A stretch of DNA of 64,000 bases from Anthoceros angustus. Taxonomy: Eukaryota > Streptophyta > Anthocerotopsida > Anthocerotales > Anthocerotaceae. The stretch is taken from contig MU008153.1 in NCBI GenBank assembly GCA_010909165.1, forward strand, positions 682,001-746,000, written 5' to 3'. The notes under the pieces are model-generated. The model did no database searches and was not told the origin of the DNA. It saw only the letters and a program-made list of their open reading frames with translations. Shown in pieces: positions 8,968-21,300 of this stretch (position 1 is the first letter of the stretch; each line of letters begins with the position of its first letter). The position numbers were made by a program, and so were the translations under genes.

Positions 8968-11900
8968 CTAGCTTGCAGCTGTGGGGAGAGGTGGGAAATC
9001 CCGGGGCTCCATAGAAAGTCTTACCCGCTGGCTGAACCTTGCCAAAATCTGGTCTATTTGATATTCTGCATTGTCCACTATGGACTGAGATCGCTCACCC
9101 AGGAAAAGTGGAGCTGGTGTCCATATCTCGAAAGGATCTGGGGCGCGAATGGCAGTAGTATCCTTAGCTTTGGCAAGTTCACCCTGGCTTACTTCTCGGT
9201 TTGGTGGCACTGCAGCAGTCCTGGGCCTGTTGCTGACGGCATACTGCTCAACAATGTTGTCCAACCTAGGTCTCTTGTAGAAGTACCCACCTGAGAAGGA
9301 ACTCTCCGTAGCATAAAGTCGCGCCTGAGCTGCAATGGTGGGATCTCTGGGAAATACATAGACTATAGGGGGCGGCTCACTGCACAGTAATGATAGTCGA
9401 GAGTGGAAGATTCTTCTGAAGACTTCAGGCCAGATGGGCACCACCGACGCTCCCCCAGACCCCAACCACTTGACTTCACAGCTGGTTTGCAGGATCTCTT
9501 CTACCTCTTCCTTCACCGCCATGTTGGCTTGTGCTCTGCCATCGAGCTGGCACAGGTATCGCTGCAAAACATGAGATGTTGCAGTTTTCTGTGCACTGAT
9601 GTCTTGAACCACGTCTACTGTTGTGGTTGGTGCGTGATGCTTCCTGGAACCCCCTTCCTTGGAATCCATCACAGGAAATGGAGGCAACACACAATACTGG
9701 AGCACCTGCAGCATTGGGTTGAGAGTCGCTGGTAGATTCCATCCATGTCTCGGGAAATTTTTGTGTTCATAGAACACGGACTTCACTTCTGGTGGAGGCC
9801 AATGCAAGGCGGAAGAACCGGCAGTCTTTGATATATCCATTGCTGCCTGCCACAAAGCTCGATTGAAAGAAAGAATACAGTCTTGGGGCGTGACTGGTGA
9901 GACGGACCTCAGAGACTTTGACTCAACTGCCAAGTGCTCTAACACAAGGTCTCGAAGGTGTAAGGGGCAGATATTTGGCTGCTTTGGGGACCGTTCAACC
10001 AGCCACCCCACACCATCCTGCAAAGCCTTGTCATCCAAAAATGCATTTTCAGACTTCTCCTCTCCTGCCTTGCCAATAAAGACAACAGCGAAATAAGCAA
10101 CCTGACTGCTGGGGAAGTCCTGAATTTGTAGAATACTTGCTAAAGCAGATTCAGCAGTCTCCCCTCCCAGTTCCTGCTTCTCCCAAGACTGTTGTCTCCA
10201 TCGGCTGGACGCAATCACGAGCAGAGGCAATCGGGCCCCAGGTGTTATTGACTCGACCAGAGCCCGCAGCCGTGTCCGCTCCTCAATTATAGGGACTGTG
10301 TCCACCAACAGAAACAAGACTCCAGAGGCTCCATAAAACGACTCCTTAGAGTCAACGCTATCTACACCAAGTCCTACATCTCTGGCAATATAACTGAGGA
10401 CCACACCGTTCAGCTCTGCAACCTCCACTGTGACGGAGCTGGCTTGATCTTGAAGGTCCACACTATTAGAGCTCTGCAGCTGTGTCTGGCTCTTCAAAGA
10501 ATGTGCTGTGACCTTGGTCCATAACCACCTCCCCAAGCGCCGCAACTGCTTCCCGTATAGGCCATTTTGGTCTCCCATATCCCTCACCCTGGAGCAGACA
10601 ACCAGCTTCCAGCAGATGCATGTTGCTGCAGGGTTGTTCTTAACCAAGGTGGCAGAAGTGAGCAACAGAATATCCAAACCTGCCCACATCTGTTCAAGAT
10701 TTTCCTTGCGAGTCTTGTACACCTGATTGAAATTGAGTTCTCTCAAGTCCAGCTCGTCGAAATTGAATACATCTTCAAAACTCTGAAACACCAAACCAAC
10801 TGAAAAAGTAAGGCCACCAATACACCCAAATTTACATTTGTCTGGACTAGCACACATTACAAGCTGTAAACTCACATTCTGCCCTCGCAAAGGCGGTCCA
10901 GCTGACAGTGACAGGAGGGCTGCCTGTGCCCTTTCTCTGCGACGCCGTTTCAGTTCCAGCGATGCTTTTGTCCTCGACTTCCATCTCTTCATCCAGAGTC
11001 GTGTCAATCCAAGATATGCTTCTTTTCTCTCTGCGGCTATCCTCAATTTCTGCTCTTCCTCCTCCTGCCTCTTCTTCTCAGCAGCAAAGGCTTCTAGCCT
11101 CCTGCGCTCATCGTCCTCAGCCTTCCTCTGCCGTGCAATTTCCTCGGCTCTCCTTTGAGCAGCTACTTGTTCCCTATAGTGGGCAGCTTCACGTTCTCTT
11201 TGTCGTTCAGCTTCTTCTGCTCTTACTTCAGCCCATATACGTGCAGCTTCTAGAGCCCTTTCCTGCGCTTGCCTTTCCAATTCCCTCCGATAGATCTCTT
11301 CATCCCTTTCTCGACCAGCAACTCCAGCCATGTCAACCTGTATCTGTTGCTCCTGTGGTTCCAGATCCCTACGGACCCTCCTAATTCTGTCACTCCCCAC
11401 TTCAACATCAGAATCACCTTTTCTTTTCGACCGCTGTGGACTTCGCTCATGTTCCACAACCATCTGAATCTCAGGGTGGCCTGCACTGCCTACTTGCTGC
11501 TCCTCTTCATAGTCCGGCATATCTTCTTCAGGGGCTGGAGAACTCGGTGATGGAAGAGGCAAACCAGGATCATACTTCCTCTCAACAACAGAATGCTTCG
11601 AAGGCATAATGTTGGATTGGAATCTGCCATAATTTTGCACATCTGCAACCACTGTAGTAGACCGCTTCTCTACAACCAATTGAGAACGTCGAGTGGGAAA
11701 GGGGGTCTCAGGGATCACGTAGGGACCTTCTTTAACCAGATATTTCTTTTCATAATCCTTGACAGCAAAGCCAACTGACTCGCTATACCCAATCAAAGTG
11801 TCTGGATTGTCCTCCTGCAAGAGCAGGAGGAGCACAAAGACATAATATCAGGGCCATCAAAACCAGAACAATCGCATGCAAGAATGCACCAAACCATGTG

Positions 11901-13741
11901 TTTCCTTCCAATTATGATGTACCTGTATACCAAGCCAGTCCACTACTTGAGACACAGGAATGCCTTGACTCTTCTGTAATCCACTGTGGAGAGAGGCTAG
12001 GGCTTGTACTCGCAGCTGGCACACATCAGTGAGAAGGTGTGTTGGTGTCACCAGATGACATACCATTTGCTACATCAGCAACATTGTACAGTGGTACTGC
12101 GACAGTCTGTACCCTCCCCCTGCAGGTTTGTTGTGACTCAAGCATACCTTGGAGAAGTGAGCATGCATAAGACAGGCCTGCAAGTACGTTGCTTTCCTTG
12201 CAAGCCTGAAGAAAGCGATGTAGTTGCCACTCCGGCTAGCTCTGCATTCATCCAAAACTACTGGTCAGCAGCAACAGAAAGCAGAGTGACTAATCCAATC
12301 CAGGAATCCTGCAGGTTGGAGGGGTGTAGACGAGAACCAACCTTGCAACCGCCCGCGCAAATAAAACTTCAGGAGCATTTCTCAGCTCCGGCGTCATCTT
12401 TGCAAGATCCAATGACAGCTCAGCTGGTTCAACCTGGCCACATACCACTTGCCCTTTGTTAGAGAAAACATTGCAGCAAATAGACATGACCCTCTGCTTG
12501 AGAGGAAAAAAAGCAAACATCCAGGAGGCATGGCCCACTGCTTGAGGGCTGAACGTCAGACATACCAGGTAACCAGGGTGCTTATCAAGCTTCAGCAATG
12601 CATAGTAACCTCTGAACTCAGGTTCAGACGCCACTGGCGTTCCTCGTCTACGATGATCCACATACATCTCAAACAGGTCCACAGAAGCTTTATTCATCTG
12701 CTCAATGTTAAGATGAGGATCAAACCCCTCATTAAACCCCTCCCCTTTAGCATACTCGCACAACTCATGCATAGCCGCAATGTGAAACCGTATCTGCACA
12801 AAAACAAGTCCCTCAGCAACCTGGTCGACACAACGCACCCTCCAACACCTACAGACAGAGTCATCTCTCACGAACCAGCAACTCAGCACTAAACAGTAAA
12901 TCACCCACACACACCATCTGTTCGTGCATCCGAATAGCCTCCAGATTAAAAATATGCTGCATCCTCAAATCCATGCGCACAGCTCTCATACGGTCCCACA
13001 AGAAGCTGTGCAAGCTGAGCAGCTCGTCATCATAAGGCCTATCCAGCAACCTGAGCAAATGATCCATGGTCTTCTGGAGGACCGGTAACGGCCGTATGAC
13101 CGATGCCTCTTTATCTGCAGTCCTCGTATACTGGAACATATACAACATCGAGATAAGCATCCATCCACCCCTGCGCACCCGGCGCTCCCACCGTCCCACA
13201 TCAGCCAAACCAGTTGCAAGCAAGAGAGCAGCGAGCCGCACAGCACCTTCTTCACTGCCAAGTGCACACTACTCTGATGCCTATCACCATCGAGCCGTTC
13301 AAACTTGTCCAAATCCCCCTTCCGCTCACGGGCCAGGCGTTCAACCTCAGCACACATGTCGGGACAAGTGCCCAAGATGGCGTCCCGCCCCTGCCAGTCC
13401 TGGTCTTCCACCATCTGCTCTCCCGGCCCCTCCACAGCTGCTGGGGCTACCATTTCAGCCTTCTCAGCTCCAAATCGCTGCAGCCTCCTGGCCTTGGCCT
13501 CCTCATCTCTGGCAGTATCAGGCGCCGGCCTGGCAATGCCGGAGCCCTTTCCCCTTGCCGTGGGCGGCGGGGGAGTAGGAGACCGCTCCGGCTGCGGCCT
13601 CGCCCTAGGAGGACTCGGAGAAGCTCCAAGCCTCCCTCCCGCTCCTGCTCCCGCTCCTGCTGCATTTGGAGCTCCTGCTCCCCGCCCAAACATCACAGCC
13701 TTGTTGGGCGGTACGATCGGCCCGCTGCTACTGAACGCCAT
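8968..13741 (-). CDS. SAC3/GANP family protein (TREX-2 mRNA export scaffold)
   Basis: Multi-exon gene from the ATG at 13741 to a TAG at 8968-8970. The N-terminus is Gly/Pro/Ala-rich. The SAC3 signature follows: GTCPDMCAEVERLARE, then KYTRTADKEA-like VIRPLPVLQKTMDHLLRLL, HSFLWDRMRAVRMDLRMQHI, HIAAMHELCEYAKGEGFNEG, NIEQMNKASVDLFEMY and FRGYYALLKL. A long charged coiled coil rich in R, E and A lies near 11.0-11.3 kb. A further large C-terminal region runs to PRDFPPLPTAAS. SAC3 proteins scaffold the TREX-2 complex at the nuclear pore and couple transcription to mRNA export; plant SAC3A/B have this layout. At least one intron (near 10.79-10.88 kb) is open in frame. Confidence 0.9.
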
Positions 13742-14946
13742 CCCAGCTCCTACCAGCCTCGTTTGCGTTTGCGAGGCCTCCCTCGCAAATCAGCAGATGG
13801 TACCCAGCCTCTTCAATTTTGGGCTCCTGCGCACCGTCCTCAATTTTGGCCTCTGAGTTCACATGACTGAACATGCAAATTTGAAGACCCGCAGCTCACG
13901 TTCTGGCCACAGCCGATCTCTCGCCGTCCCCGTCCAGGCTACAGTCTGAACGTCTGAACGGGCAGTTGTGAACCCAAATGTACCATGTCCGGGGTATCTA
14001 GATACGTATGTATGCGTTTCATATACAAAATAGGTGATTGTACATAGGTACCGTAGAGCAGACTACGGTTGGGCTCCAGCCCCTTATTTTAAAATTTCAA
14101 ACTGGTTAGTCAGCATATTCTAGATACTTTTCATTTTAGGTTAAAAATTAATGCGCAATGGGGTCTCTCTATTTTTTGATCGGTGGATTATTGCGGATGT
14201 CGTCGGACAATATCCAGAACGCCATTTGTGAGCATGTCATTATCAACCCTTCAGACTAGGTGGCGAAGGATACGCAACTGCCAAGGTACACAAGTACACT
14301 CTTTTGTATGATGGCCATACCTTCATCCCGTCACTTTTAAGACTCACAGGGATATGGGCAAAGATTTTAAGACTCACAGGGATATGGGCAAAGATTTTTC
14401 TCGGCTCATTAAGGATTGAGCTAAAGCTTACCGTTGGAACGGGGTGGGTCTCCCTCTTTTCTCGGTGGTGACTTTGTTTTGATAGTGGGTATCCATCGCC
14501 CTGCAGAGGACGCTGGGCAACGCTATTTATAGGATGACAACGAGCGCAGTATAGCATCATCGGCACCAACGCCAGCCATCTAATGTGAAACATCGAAAGA
14601 AAGATGTAAAATGCTACGCCTGTGACCTAAAGCCAGTGGCTCCACAGCAAGTGAAGTCAAAGCAATCGTACGGGCTATGACTTGATTTTTTTTTTTTTTT
14701 GGGTTGTATAGTACCTAGTTGTTTTTGTCATTCATGTGAAGGTGGACAAAAGAAACTGCCAAGGCATTATTGAGTTGTGATTCTTTTGTATTGTCTTGCT
14801 ATGGTGAATGGTTTGAAGTGGATCCAGGCACTGGATGTGAAAGCCTTTTGGGAGTATTAAAGTGCACACAGGGACATGAGGCCGAATCTCAGTGGATCGT
14901 AGCATCAAGGCTACTTTGCTATGTACAAAAGAGTTCTTCATCGTTC
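13742..14946. other. Intergenic region between SAC3 start and PPR stop
   Basis: No recognised gene. A minus-strand open frame at 14243-14593 contains a duplicated peptide caused by the 30-bp tandem repeat and looks non-coding. A run of T occurs near 14687-14700. The 5' UTR and promoter of the SAC3-like gene should lie in the first few hundred bases. Confidence 0.4.
14335..14394. repeat. Perfect 30-bp tandem duplication
   Basis: Two identical adjacent copies (14335-14364 and 14365-14394) of a 30-mer beginning ttttaagactcacagg and ending gggcaaaga. The perfect identity suggests a recent slippage or template-switch event. Confidence 0.9.
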
Positions 14947-17628
14947 TCACGGTCGACCCTTACAACTGCAAGAACCAGCTGCAAATCGATGCACACGGTA
15001 CCCATCCCTTACAACAATGTCTCTCTGTTCAAGCCTTGACATGATCTCAGTGGAACTATGGCAGTCACTGCACATGCGAAGGTTCTTCGTTACCACCAGG
15101 GGTGTCCCACTCGGAGTGTGCAAGAGACCAAACGCCAGAGCTAGTTTCTCAGCATGCCCACAAAGGGCATCTTCCTTTTCCTTCTCACACAGTGGCTGCA
15201 ACACCAGCTTTGTGTGAGGTACGTGGCCCCCTTCCTGCTTCAGACGTGAGTTCGTGGTCTCGACTTTAAGGGCGATATCCTGTCCCCTTTCCCCCACCAG
15301 AAATCTATGTACCTGCCTGTTCACCTCAATGCTGGCCACTGCAGGTTTCTTGTTAGCTCCTGCTACCATTCTCAGTGTTCCAATCCTGTCAACGTCGGTC
15401 CACCTACCTGCATCTGCATACGTATTGGCCATGAGGACGTATGCAGATGCATCTTGAGGGTCCAGCCTGACAATGCTTTCAAAACACCACATTGCCCTTG
15501 CTATGTCCCCGTGACTTCTGCAGGCATTTAACAAGGACGTCAAGCCCACAACATTACTTTGGCCCTCACATGATAGTAGCATTTTCTCTGCTTCATCTAA
15601 GTGGCCTGCACGCCCGAGGAGATCAATCATGCAAATGTGATGCTCGATAGTAGGTTTGATGCCGTGCTGTTCAGCCATGGAAGCAAAGTGCTTGCGGCCC
15701 TCGTGGACCAGTCCCTCATGACTGCATGCTGCTAAAAGGCAAGTAAATGTAGCATCGTTAGGCTGAATGCCGGCGACGAACATCTCCTCAAAGCAAGCTA
15801 GCGCCTTGTGACCTTCATCACAAGTACCATATCCAGATATCAGGGCCGTCCATGTCACCACATCCTTCGTGTTCATGCTGTCGAAAACCTGGCGTGCATC
15901 TTCCAGTTCACCACATTTTGCATACATGTCCACCAGGCAGGTGCCCAACATTAAGTTATCCAACAGTCCTCTTTCTACTATCTGTGAGTGCAGCTGCCTG
16001 CCCTTCTGTAAGGCACCACTGCTTCCACAGACCTTCAGAAGGCAAGCAAAAGTAACATGGTCAGCCAAAATGAGGCCCGCCTCCTCCATTTGTCCATGCA
16101 GAACAAGCGCCTTGGCCGAGTCCTTGCTGTGCATACCCAGCAATCAGGGCATTCCATGTCACCACATCCTTTGTGCTGTCAAAACCTGGTGTGCATCTTC
16201 CAGTTCACCACATTTTGCATACATGTCCACCAGGCAGGTGCCCACCACTACGTTATCCAGCAGTCCTCTTTCGACAATCTGCGAGTGCAGCTGCCTGCCC
16301 TTCTGTAAGGCACCAGCGCTTGCACAGGCTTTCAGAAGGCAGGCAAAAGTAACATGGTCAGCCAAAATGAGGCCCTCCGACTCCATTTGTCCATACAGAG
16401 CAAGCGCCTCATGTCCGAGCCCTTGCTGGGCATACCCAGCTATCAGGGCAGTCCATGTCATTACATTCTTTGCGTTCATGCTGTCAAAAACCTGGCGGGC
16501 ATCTCTCATTTCACCACATTTTGCGTATCCAGATATCAGTGCCGTCCATGTCACCACATCCTTTTTGGCCACGCTTTCAAAAACCTGGCGAGCATCATTC
16601 AGTTCCCCACATTTCGCATACATGTCCACCAGGGAGTTGCCAACAAACAAGTCAATAGGAGTGCCACTGTGCAACACATCACGGTGCACTTTTCTGCCAG
16701 AATCCAAGTCGGTGGCAAATGCGCAAGCCTGAAGGACTGCTACAAAGACGTGACTATTCGCCCTCACTCCTGACCCACTCATCTCATGGTACAGTTGTAT
16801 GGCCTCCTCAGGTTTCCCGTGCTTAGCATGTGCAGAGATGATGGAAAACCACATGAAGACATTTGGTTTGTCCACCCTGGTGAACACATCCATGGCCTCC
16901 TGCAGCCTACCTCCACATGCATACATGCGCAAGATATGGTTCCCCACGTATGCACTCGACTCATACCCAAGTTTGGCAGTTAGATCATGAACGCGTCGGC
17001 CCACAACCAAATCCTTCTTGGATGTACACAGTTTTAGCACAGTGTATACCAGAGACTGAGAAATAGCAGAATTTGTCTGGGCCAGAGATTCCAGGGCTCG
17101 AACGGCATCAGAAAGCTTCCCCTGCTGACATAACATGCTCACGGTTCCAGCAGTTACAACGCCCATTCCCGATCCTGCACGCCAGCCAGGTCTAGGCTTA
17201 TCCCGATAGCCCGACTTGGAAGGAAAGTCACCATGACCCATCTGCATATCCAAGGAAACGAGCTGCTCATCAACCCAAGCTGGCTCAACCAGGTTGTTTA
17301 ACCGCAGGACCTTGTCGGACCTCTTACGCCGGAAGTCAGGAGAACGGGAGCTCTTCTTTTCCCGTCTCTTGTCCCACCACATGGTGAGATCCAGAAAAAA
17401 TTGTTGCCACAAGTGCTCCTGGCAACGGCCATCGCTCGAAATCCCGTCCCCACCCACACATTTTCTCGGAGGTGTTATTGCTGGGCTCCTGACAGTGCTG
17501 CACCTGGAGGATTTGTTGGAAGATTTGTTTGCCAGATGGTCTCTCCCTGAATTGAGGTAAGCAGCAGTCCCTGTACACATGCCAATTTGTTGGGTCCAAG
17601 ACGGGTCCGGTTGCCATACTGTGGCCAT
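14947..17628 (-). CDS. PLS-class pentatricopeptide repeat protein with E/DYW-type C-terminus, frame interrupted
   Basis: Start ATG at 17628; stop just before 14947. The N-terminal ~110 residues lack repeats. PPR motifs follow from about residue 160 (VGNHILRMYACGGRLQEAMDVF, LVDMYAKCGELNDARQVF, DVVTWTALISGYAKCG and similar). The C-terminus has a deaminase-like DYW region with HAEKLALAFGLL (HxE), CSDCH and CSC, but ends CSCKGRP instead of D-Y-W. Family members are organellar C-to-U RNA editing factors. Two indels break the frame: minus 7 nt near 16170-16181 and minus 2 nt near 16109-16115, judged against the neighbouring near-identical module. Together they are minus 9, so the frame is restored, but a TGA at 16159-16161 lies between them. 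It is either a pseudogene or relies on an unusual splice there. Confidence 0.8.
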
Positions 17629-17651
17629 CGTTCAGTGACCGCTGTCGGATC

Positions 17652-18212
17652 ATGAGTCTAACGGCAAACCACACATGGAAGGATGCCCAGGTACTGTTTA
17701 CGACCACACCATACGGGCTGGCTCCGATGAGCCGGAACCCGGAGCGCTTGAATGCAAACAAGACTGTACATATATGCAACCATGGAGGAAATGCAACAAC
17801 ATCGATAGATTATGTGCAATCAGAGAGGAAATCATGTGGGACACATTACGGTCACCCGCTTCCGACTTCCAACATCGCCGGCAGTAGCAGCACCAGTGAT
17901 GTCATCATAACTCAAGGAGAACCCCAAGAAAATTCTTGAGGACGATGTTCCCGGTGTTACAGTCTTGTTATCTGGGGCAGGAGCTCTCGGAGATGGACAC
18001 CATGTTAATATTGCTTACATTGATGAGCAACCACGTGAAGATCCACCTGCAAAGGTCTAGATTGACAAGACATCTTGGCAGACAAGATGCATTAATTCCC
18101 CTATTGTTTTCAACTCTCCAGGTGCATCTATTCCTACTGCTACGCCCACCTTTCTGCAGCAGGCTCCTGCCTCCTTGCCCCTCCACACTCCAGCTGCCTT
18201 CTCTTGAGAGGG
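17652..18212 (+). CDS. Possible unidentified gene fragment
   Basis: Protein-like stretches occur on the plus strand just upstream of the PPR start: NPKKILEDDVPGVTVLL followed by SGAGALGDGHHVNIAYIDE near 17.92-18.05 kb, with a possible final exon near 18.12-18.21 kb reading ASIPTATPTFLQQAPAS. The frames need splicing to join, and I could not find one consistent model. I recognise no family. It could be a decayed gene or the end of a small plant-specific gene divergent from the PPR. Confidence 0.25.
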
Positions 18213-18397
18213 AGGAGAACACAACAATTGAAAGCTGATAGGTGCACCTGATTGGAAGGCCGTCAGCCTTCTTAGAACATGCTACATCTCTGTGCAGGTC
18301 TGCAATGGAACAAAATTTTGTTATGGGCGGTGGGACTAGCCGAGCGTGGAGGACAACTGTTTCCAGCGCCCTGACCACCGCTCTGGTCAGAGGCTAG

Positions 18398-21300
18398 TTA
18401 CCGCATTCCATTGCCCCGGAGACACTGCGCAAACAAGTGGCCAAGATGAGATACATATAACCAAGCTGACGACATGGTTTCACATGAAGAAACGCAAAAC
18501 AAACATCAGCCAACATGGAAAAGACTGCTACCTTGTAGCAAACTATTGAGTTGTCTGGATAGCGGGCGAAGGGCTTAGTGCCAATTCGCGCATTGCAGGA
18601 TCCGCATGTGCTGTCCACTGTGATCTGTACACTCTGCGTGAGCGCTTCCACCTTTTGTACTCGGGCTTCCAGGTTACCAGCCCGGACAAGATGCCTCGCC
18701 AACTAGGAAAATCAGAACAAACAGGGTGCCAACAGGTCAGACAACTCACGCTGGCGGGATGCAATGTGCCTCTATTGTGGGATAAGTGTGTGTGGTACTA
18801 CCTGCCCTTGCACGTGCCTGTGAACTCGTTCACGCAGCAGACATGCAATTGTCCCGTATGCTGCTGAAAGAGGCATGTTGGAAGGAAGTGCCTGCGAGCC
18901 ATGGCATCTCAAAAACCTCAGAAGGGCAGGCACACCATGATCCAGGCAAATCAGAAAGCCCTGGGACTGAGCCTCCGGACACGGCAGTAATTGCAGGACA
19001 GATGAGAATGAGTAGCGCAAACCTCAAGAACGCGGAGACAATCCAATACTAGGCCGTGATGATGGAGAAGGCGAAGAGCTGCCCTGTGCATCCGCTCCTT
19101 TTGTGGACCAGGCTGGAAATACATTTCCAGCAATCTGTGCACATTCACCGGCTTCAGTGGAATCTCTGGAAGCAGCAGACTGTTTCTGATTCCACAAAAA
19201 GCCGAGTTCAAGACACTCACTGCATATACACATCTGGCCTCCCGAGCTCCTCACAGTATCGCTCTGCAGCCTCAAAGTCCTCCAGTTTTCTACAGACAGT
19301 AGGTACATGATAAGTGCCTCCCTAAACGCTTGAATTCTGCAAGAGCTTTGAGAGGAAAAGAGAGAGAGAAATCTCCAAATCTCTACAAAGAACCTACAAA
19401 GCTAGTATCCGAAGAGCAGACATTACATCTCCGAGTCTTTGATGGAGAATAACCTGCATCATACCAGCCAATACGTAGTCAGAAGGGGTCCCAAGCCGCA
19501 GACGTGCTGTTGAAGAGGTCGCCAGAACTAAACGAGAGACAAGTCCTTTCAAGTTACTACCTGCTCACGCCATAGCTCTGAACCCTGTATTTCCATCAAC
19601 ACGATGTCTGCTGAATATTTGTCAGAAGACACCAGAAATGACTGCAAAGTCTCCCTGAAGTACACAGTGCTATGATCTGATGAGACAGCACTTCCAGTTG
19701 AGCGATCTGAGTGATTACTTGTAGACTCGGAGCTCTGGGCCCCAAGCTTCACCCCATTAGCTTCCAGAATCTTGCCATTCCTATGATGTACGCCTCTAAC
19801 TACCACTTTTGAAACAGTGCTTTCATCCCTATGAGACACACCAGACCTGGTGCTTGTCTCGCTTAGAGAGGCTCTGGCAAGCAACAGAGCAAGTTGTGTG
19901 TGATGATATGGCTCTTCAGAACCCTGGTCCTGTACTAGCCACTGCAGATATCTGAAAGGATCAGAAAAGAACTTGAGTGAGTAGAGTGTGTAATCAGAGC
20001 CTTACCACAGGCTTCAAAATTGCCTATGCTTCTATTCTCGTCAATTACCTCCTCAGTATCGAGCTGTCTTCAACCTGTAAAAGCTTCAATACCCTCTCTG
20101 TGAGATATGCACACCCGCAAACTGATAAGCCTCCTCTTTGACCACGAGATAACCACTACGCACGTGGATTTGACCAGGCCATCCACAGCATGTACCATTT
20201 CGAGCATTAGCTTTGTCAGTTACCTGATGAAAGGACTTTGTCACGCCGCGTCGACGTCAACATACGAAGCGCGAGGTCTCCACTGATCTCCAAGATCTGT
20301 CATCAGCAGGTGAGCAATATGCTTTGAAAACGATTGGTATTGGATCTGTCTGTCCATCGATATATGTAGCTTGCATGTTGGTGGTTCCAGCCATGCAGCA
20401 CGACCGTGAACAATCTGGCTGCAAACAATAAAATTGGTAACTCACCCAGGGCATATGATGTAGAACCAAATCACTGTCGTTGGCAACCTCAAGAAGTCGT
20501 GCTGCTTGACTTGCAGCTTCCCTGCGAGAAAGGGTGCCCTCCGGTGCAGAGTCTGCAGAGCTCCTAACAGGTGCTCTTTTCCCTTGTGCTAAACGTTGCC
20601 AGACTTGCAAAGCAGACAGTGTTAATCCCTTGTTCTCGTAAAGAAGTGCTAGCACATGTAGCAGCTCCAACTCCAGCTTTGTGTATTCATGGTCTAGGGA
20701 TCGGGGTGAACGGTCCAACAAGCCCTCTACCTCCCCCTGCAGAGGCAATGTAAGCCACCACGTCACCCTGCCTGCAGGTCTCTGCCCTCAGCTTCCCTGC
20801 CTTGCAAGAAAGTCCGTTGTACTACTGCATTCCCAGCACCCAGAACCAATGCATGCACGCACTGACACTACTTAAAGCACCTGGCTATTGCTTAGGGCGC
20901 AACTCTCCAGCGTTTTTCAACACAAGGGAAACCGGAAAATGACTTTCACAAAATGACAACAGACCAGGCTGAGAACAATAACATAAAGAATTGACCCTAG
21001 GCTTGTGCCATCTCTTGAAAACTAATCGATGTCATGTCTCAATGCACTAGGGTCGCAATCCACAAACCATAATAACGCAGCCAGACCTTCATACTGTGCA
21101 GTTCACTCCCTACTCACAGCTCACTGCCTGACGAAACCACATACCACACAACTTGGACATATTCATACCAGGATGCAACTGTTTTCTGAAGAGGCAAGCT
21201 GCCTCAACTCAATGCTACTGCCAAGTTTGATATACAATTTCATCAGCAGCGTGTCCACACCTTCTTTTTCTTCACCGCTCATCATCCTTCCACGCACAGA

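Noticed and set aside
10838-11384. Plus-strand open frames with Ser/Leu-rich composition
   Set aside because: They are the antisense of the SAC3 coiled-coil exon; E/R/A-rich coding gives S/A/L-rich shadows.
13066-13870. Three long plus-strand frames, Pro/Ser/Arg-rich
   Set aside because: Antisense shadows of the GC-rich first exons of the SAC3 gene, where stop codons are rare in all frames.
14243-14593. Minus-strand 116-codon frame
   Set aside because: Its only notable feature is a duplicated peptide produced by the 30-bp tandem repeat; no family resemblance.
15869-16732. Plus-strand 287-codon frame with internal repeats
   Set aside because: The repeats mirror the duplicated PPR modules on the other strand.
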